This document shows positions 6,475-7,951 of a stretch of 7,951 nucleotides of DNA, in pieces (position 1 is the stretch's first letter; each line of letters starts with the position of its first letter). A program made the position numbers and the translations under genes. Source of the stretch: Methanocorpusculum sp. Its GTDB lineage: Archaea > Halobacteriota > Methanomicrobia > Methanomicrobiales > Methanocorpusculaceae. The notes under the pieces are model-generated. The model did no database searches. It was not told where the DNA came from and was given only the letters and a program-made list of their open reading frames with translations. The DNA lies in the NCBI GenBank assembly GCA_029987315.1, contig DALTVZ010000040.1, positions 1-7,951 of the forward strand, in the 5' to 3' direction.

Positions 6475-7226
6475 GCTCTCTCCAGAGGATCAGGGCGAAG
6501 TTCAGAGAACGGAGCTACATATGTTCCGTCTTTGAGGAACACCTCTGCCGTTTCGGTCAAAATTGCCTTTGCGATCGGAGAAATTTTGTTGCCCGGTATC
6601 AGCCGAATGTCCATGCCGCCGGCAAGTTCGTAGAATGCCGGGACGAGCAGGACCCGGGTCGGGAGAGCCGGAGCAGGACCCCAGATGGATGGGTCGATCT
6701 CGGCAAGAAGATAGCCGGGCGTTCCCCGAAGAGCACACCCAACCGAGTCGTAGATGTTCACGACCGGATGGTGGTGACCGCACAATATCAGGTGGCCGAA
6801 TAGTGAGGGGTCCGGGATGGTGTGGCCGTGAAAGTAGCCGGTCCCATCGATGAGGGCGCCGGTCATCGGGAGGAGTTCGTCCTTTTGGAGAAACTGTTCG
6901 AGACCGGCGTCATGATTTCCCGGAGCGAGCCGAAACGTGGTCTCTCTCCTGATCTTACGAAGCACCTCCGGCATCTCGGTCCGTTCCTGATAGGTGAGAT
7001 ACGAGATCATGTGTTTGAGGTCGCCAAGAACGATCAAGTAGTCCGGATCTGCCTGTTCGATAAGGTCAAGCAGCCGAGCAAGACGCGAGTCGGTGGAGCT
7101 TTGAAAATGCAGGCCATGTCGATGAAGGTCTGCCTCGACGCCGAAGTGTGGGTCGGCTATTACGAGGGAACGCTCCTCTCGCTCGATCAAAACGGCGGGA
7201 CCTTCTGCATAAAATTCCGGCTGCAT
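6471..7226 (-). CDS. Calcineurin-like metallophosphoesterase (ICC-like, RPA/Lhr-associated)
   Basis: A complete 251-residue soluble enzyme of the two-metal calcineurin-like phosphoesterase fold, in the group predicted as ICC-like phosphoesterases (COG1407 by recollection). Every expected metal-site motif is present in order: DPH (Asp25, His27), GDLKH (Asp69), GNHD (104-106; Asn104, His105), HGH (133-135) and GHHHP (150-154). The GDLKH form and the late GHHHP are typical of the group. In haloarchaea a member (Rpe) is encoded with RPA and its associated protein. In some bacteria a related enzyme beside Lhr is a manganese-dependent DNA nuclease. Both parallels point to DNA end or strand processing here, but the substrate is inferred from context. 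The start lies 2 nt after the stop codon of the RPA-associated gene, with no clear ribosome binding site, so translational coupling is likely. Its stop codon overlaps the lhr start. Confidence 0.88.
   Translation of the reverse strand: MQPEFYAEGPAVLIEREERSLVIADPHFGVEADLHRHGLHFQSSTDSRLARLLDLIEQADPDYLIVLGDLKHMISYLTYQERTEMPEVLRKIRRETTFRLAPGNHDAGLEQFLQKDELLPMTGALIDGTGYFHGHTIPDPSLFGHLILCGHHHPVVNIYDSVGCALRGTPGYLLAEIDPSIWGPAPALPTRVLLVPAFYELAGGMDIRLIPGNKISPIAKAILTETAEVFLKDGTYVAPFSELRPDPLERA
6480..6483 (-). promoter_or_regulatory. Shine-Dalgarno GGAG for lhr, inside the phosphoesterase gene
   Basis: The minus strand reads GGAG followed by 5 nt and the ATG at 6474. It is the best ribosome binding site in the window and supports this start codon. 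It lies within the last codons of the upstream phosphoesterase gene, as expected for an internal gene of an operon. Confidence 0.6.
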
Positions 7227-7228
7227 GA

Positions 7229-7927
7229 TCAGGCAAGTTTAATGAATTCGGTCGTGGGGGTGTAGCATTCCCCTTCTTCCATGAGTAAACCGAGCCGCGT
7301 TTTTGCAGCGGTTTCATCGAGCCCGAGCGTTGTCAGGCGAGCGAGAACGTCAAGGATCCGGGCACCCTTCTTTTCCGAGAGGGCGGTGATGATCTCGAAA
7401 ATCTTTTCGTTGCTGATCTCCTCTTTTGGCGGAGGAGGGCGGATCGAGGAGAGGGCGAAGTTGATCTTTCCGGCCAGTTCTTTACGAAGATCCGAGGCGG
7501 GCGATCTTTCGAGACGTGAGACCGTGGACTCTGCGGTGCTGAGAATCCAGGCGTTTCTCGCCTCGCGGCATGCGGGGGTGATGGTTTCAGGCACGATCTC
7601 TATAAACGATCGACTGGCGTATTTTCGAAACCGCATGGTGCCAAAAATTGCAACAAAAGACGGGGTCTCGATATCTTCGGCAATCTTGAGGAGAGCGGAG
7701 TTCTGCCAGCTCATGGAGCAGGAGAACACGCCGGTTGGATCGCTGATCCGAAGCGTGGATATTTTATCGTCTCTCTGTATTTTTTCGGTGAGAGTGCCTA
7801 TCAGAAATATTTTGGGGGAGAATATGCCAAACGGTGTGGAAAATCCTGTCTGTGCTTCCACTGCAAGCATGAGTTCGCCTGCGAATATGCAGGATGCCGG
7901 GAGAAGTCCGTTGGTTGGGATGTCCAT
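7229..7927 (-). CDS. RPA-associated protein (RPAP-like), OB fold plus winged helix
   Basis: A complete 232-residue protein resembling the archaeal RPA-associated proteins (RPAP; COG3390 by recollection), which form a complex with replication protein A on single-stranded DNA. The N-terminus has the CIFAGEL segment (13-19), matching the conserved FA-x-E block of the family. An OB-fold follows at about 38-115, with GTLTEK (44-49), the signature RISDPTG (60-66), PSFVAIFGTMR (89-99) and VPETI (112-116). Then come RNAWILSTAESTVSRLE (124-140), a proline-rich linker PPPP (164-167), and a C-terminal winged helix (about 174-232) ending GECYTPTTEFIKLA, much like the RPA32 C-terminus. The start at 7927 retains the conserved FAGE block, whereas the next Met (residue 20) would lose it. 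An in-frame TAA lies 3 nt before the ATG, so an upstream gene could end there. Whether an rpa gene precedes it lies outside the window. Confidence 0.82.
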   Translation of the reverse strand: MDIPTNGLLPASCIFAGELMLAVEAQTGFSTPFGIFSPKIFLIGTLTEKIQRDDKISTLRISDPTGVFSCSMSWQNSALLKIAEDIETPSFVAIFGTMRFRKYASRSFIEIVPETITPACREARNAWILSTAESTVSRLERSPASDLRKELAGKINFALSSIRPPPPKEEISNEKIFEIITALSEKKGARILDVLARLTTLGLDETAAKTRLGLLMEEGECYTPTTEFIKLA

Positions 7928-7951
7928 TGGTTATGATATTTGGTGTGAGTG

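Overview
The window looks like a piece of a euryarchaeal chromosome, most likely from a methanogen of the Methanomicrobiales (a Methanocorpusculum-like organism is my guess; the order is better supported than the genus). The reasons are a CDC48/VAT-type AAA ATPase N-domain, an archaeal-style RPA-associated OB-fold protein next to an ICC-like phosphoesterase and an Lhr helicase, AT-rich TATA-like boxes close to start codons, and a T-run terminator. All five genes that I accept lie on the minus strand, so transcription runs from right to left.

Right side (3763-7927): a tightly packed three-gene DNA-repair cassette. It begins with an RPA-associated OB-fold/winged-helix protein, followed after 2 nt by a calcineurin-like metallophosphoesterase. 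The stop codon of the phosphoesterase overlaps the start codon of a 903-residue Lhr-family superfamily 2 helicase that carries a C-terminal four-cysteine zinc knuckle. The natural reading is a shared single-stranded-DNA repair or processing module: an ssDNA-binding accessory factor, a nuclease or phosphatase, and a 3'-5' translocase. A T7 tract on the minus strand follows the helicase and probably ends the transcript.

Middle (705-3482): a complete PepN-like M1 zinc aminopeptidase of 925 residues, cytosolic, in its own transcription unit. Left edge (1-356): the first 118 codons of a CDC48/VAT-type AAA ATPase, cut by the window end. The two could act in sequence in protein turnover, with AAA unfolding and proteolysis first and peptide trimming afterwards, but they are separated by a 348-bp gap and are not an operon.

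The two gaps, 357-704 and 3483-3762, are the least explained parts. They share at least three short diverged sequence modules, one of them in opposite relative orientation. The left gap also holds three small perfect hairpins in tandem and a 60-bp imperfect palindrome at 581-640. I read these as members of a dispersed intergenic repeat family, possibly derived from a mobile element, or as structured 3'-end RNAs. No transposase, tRNA, rRNA or CRISPR array is visible. Apart from these repeats the window is ordinary housekeeping DNA.
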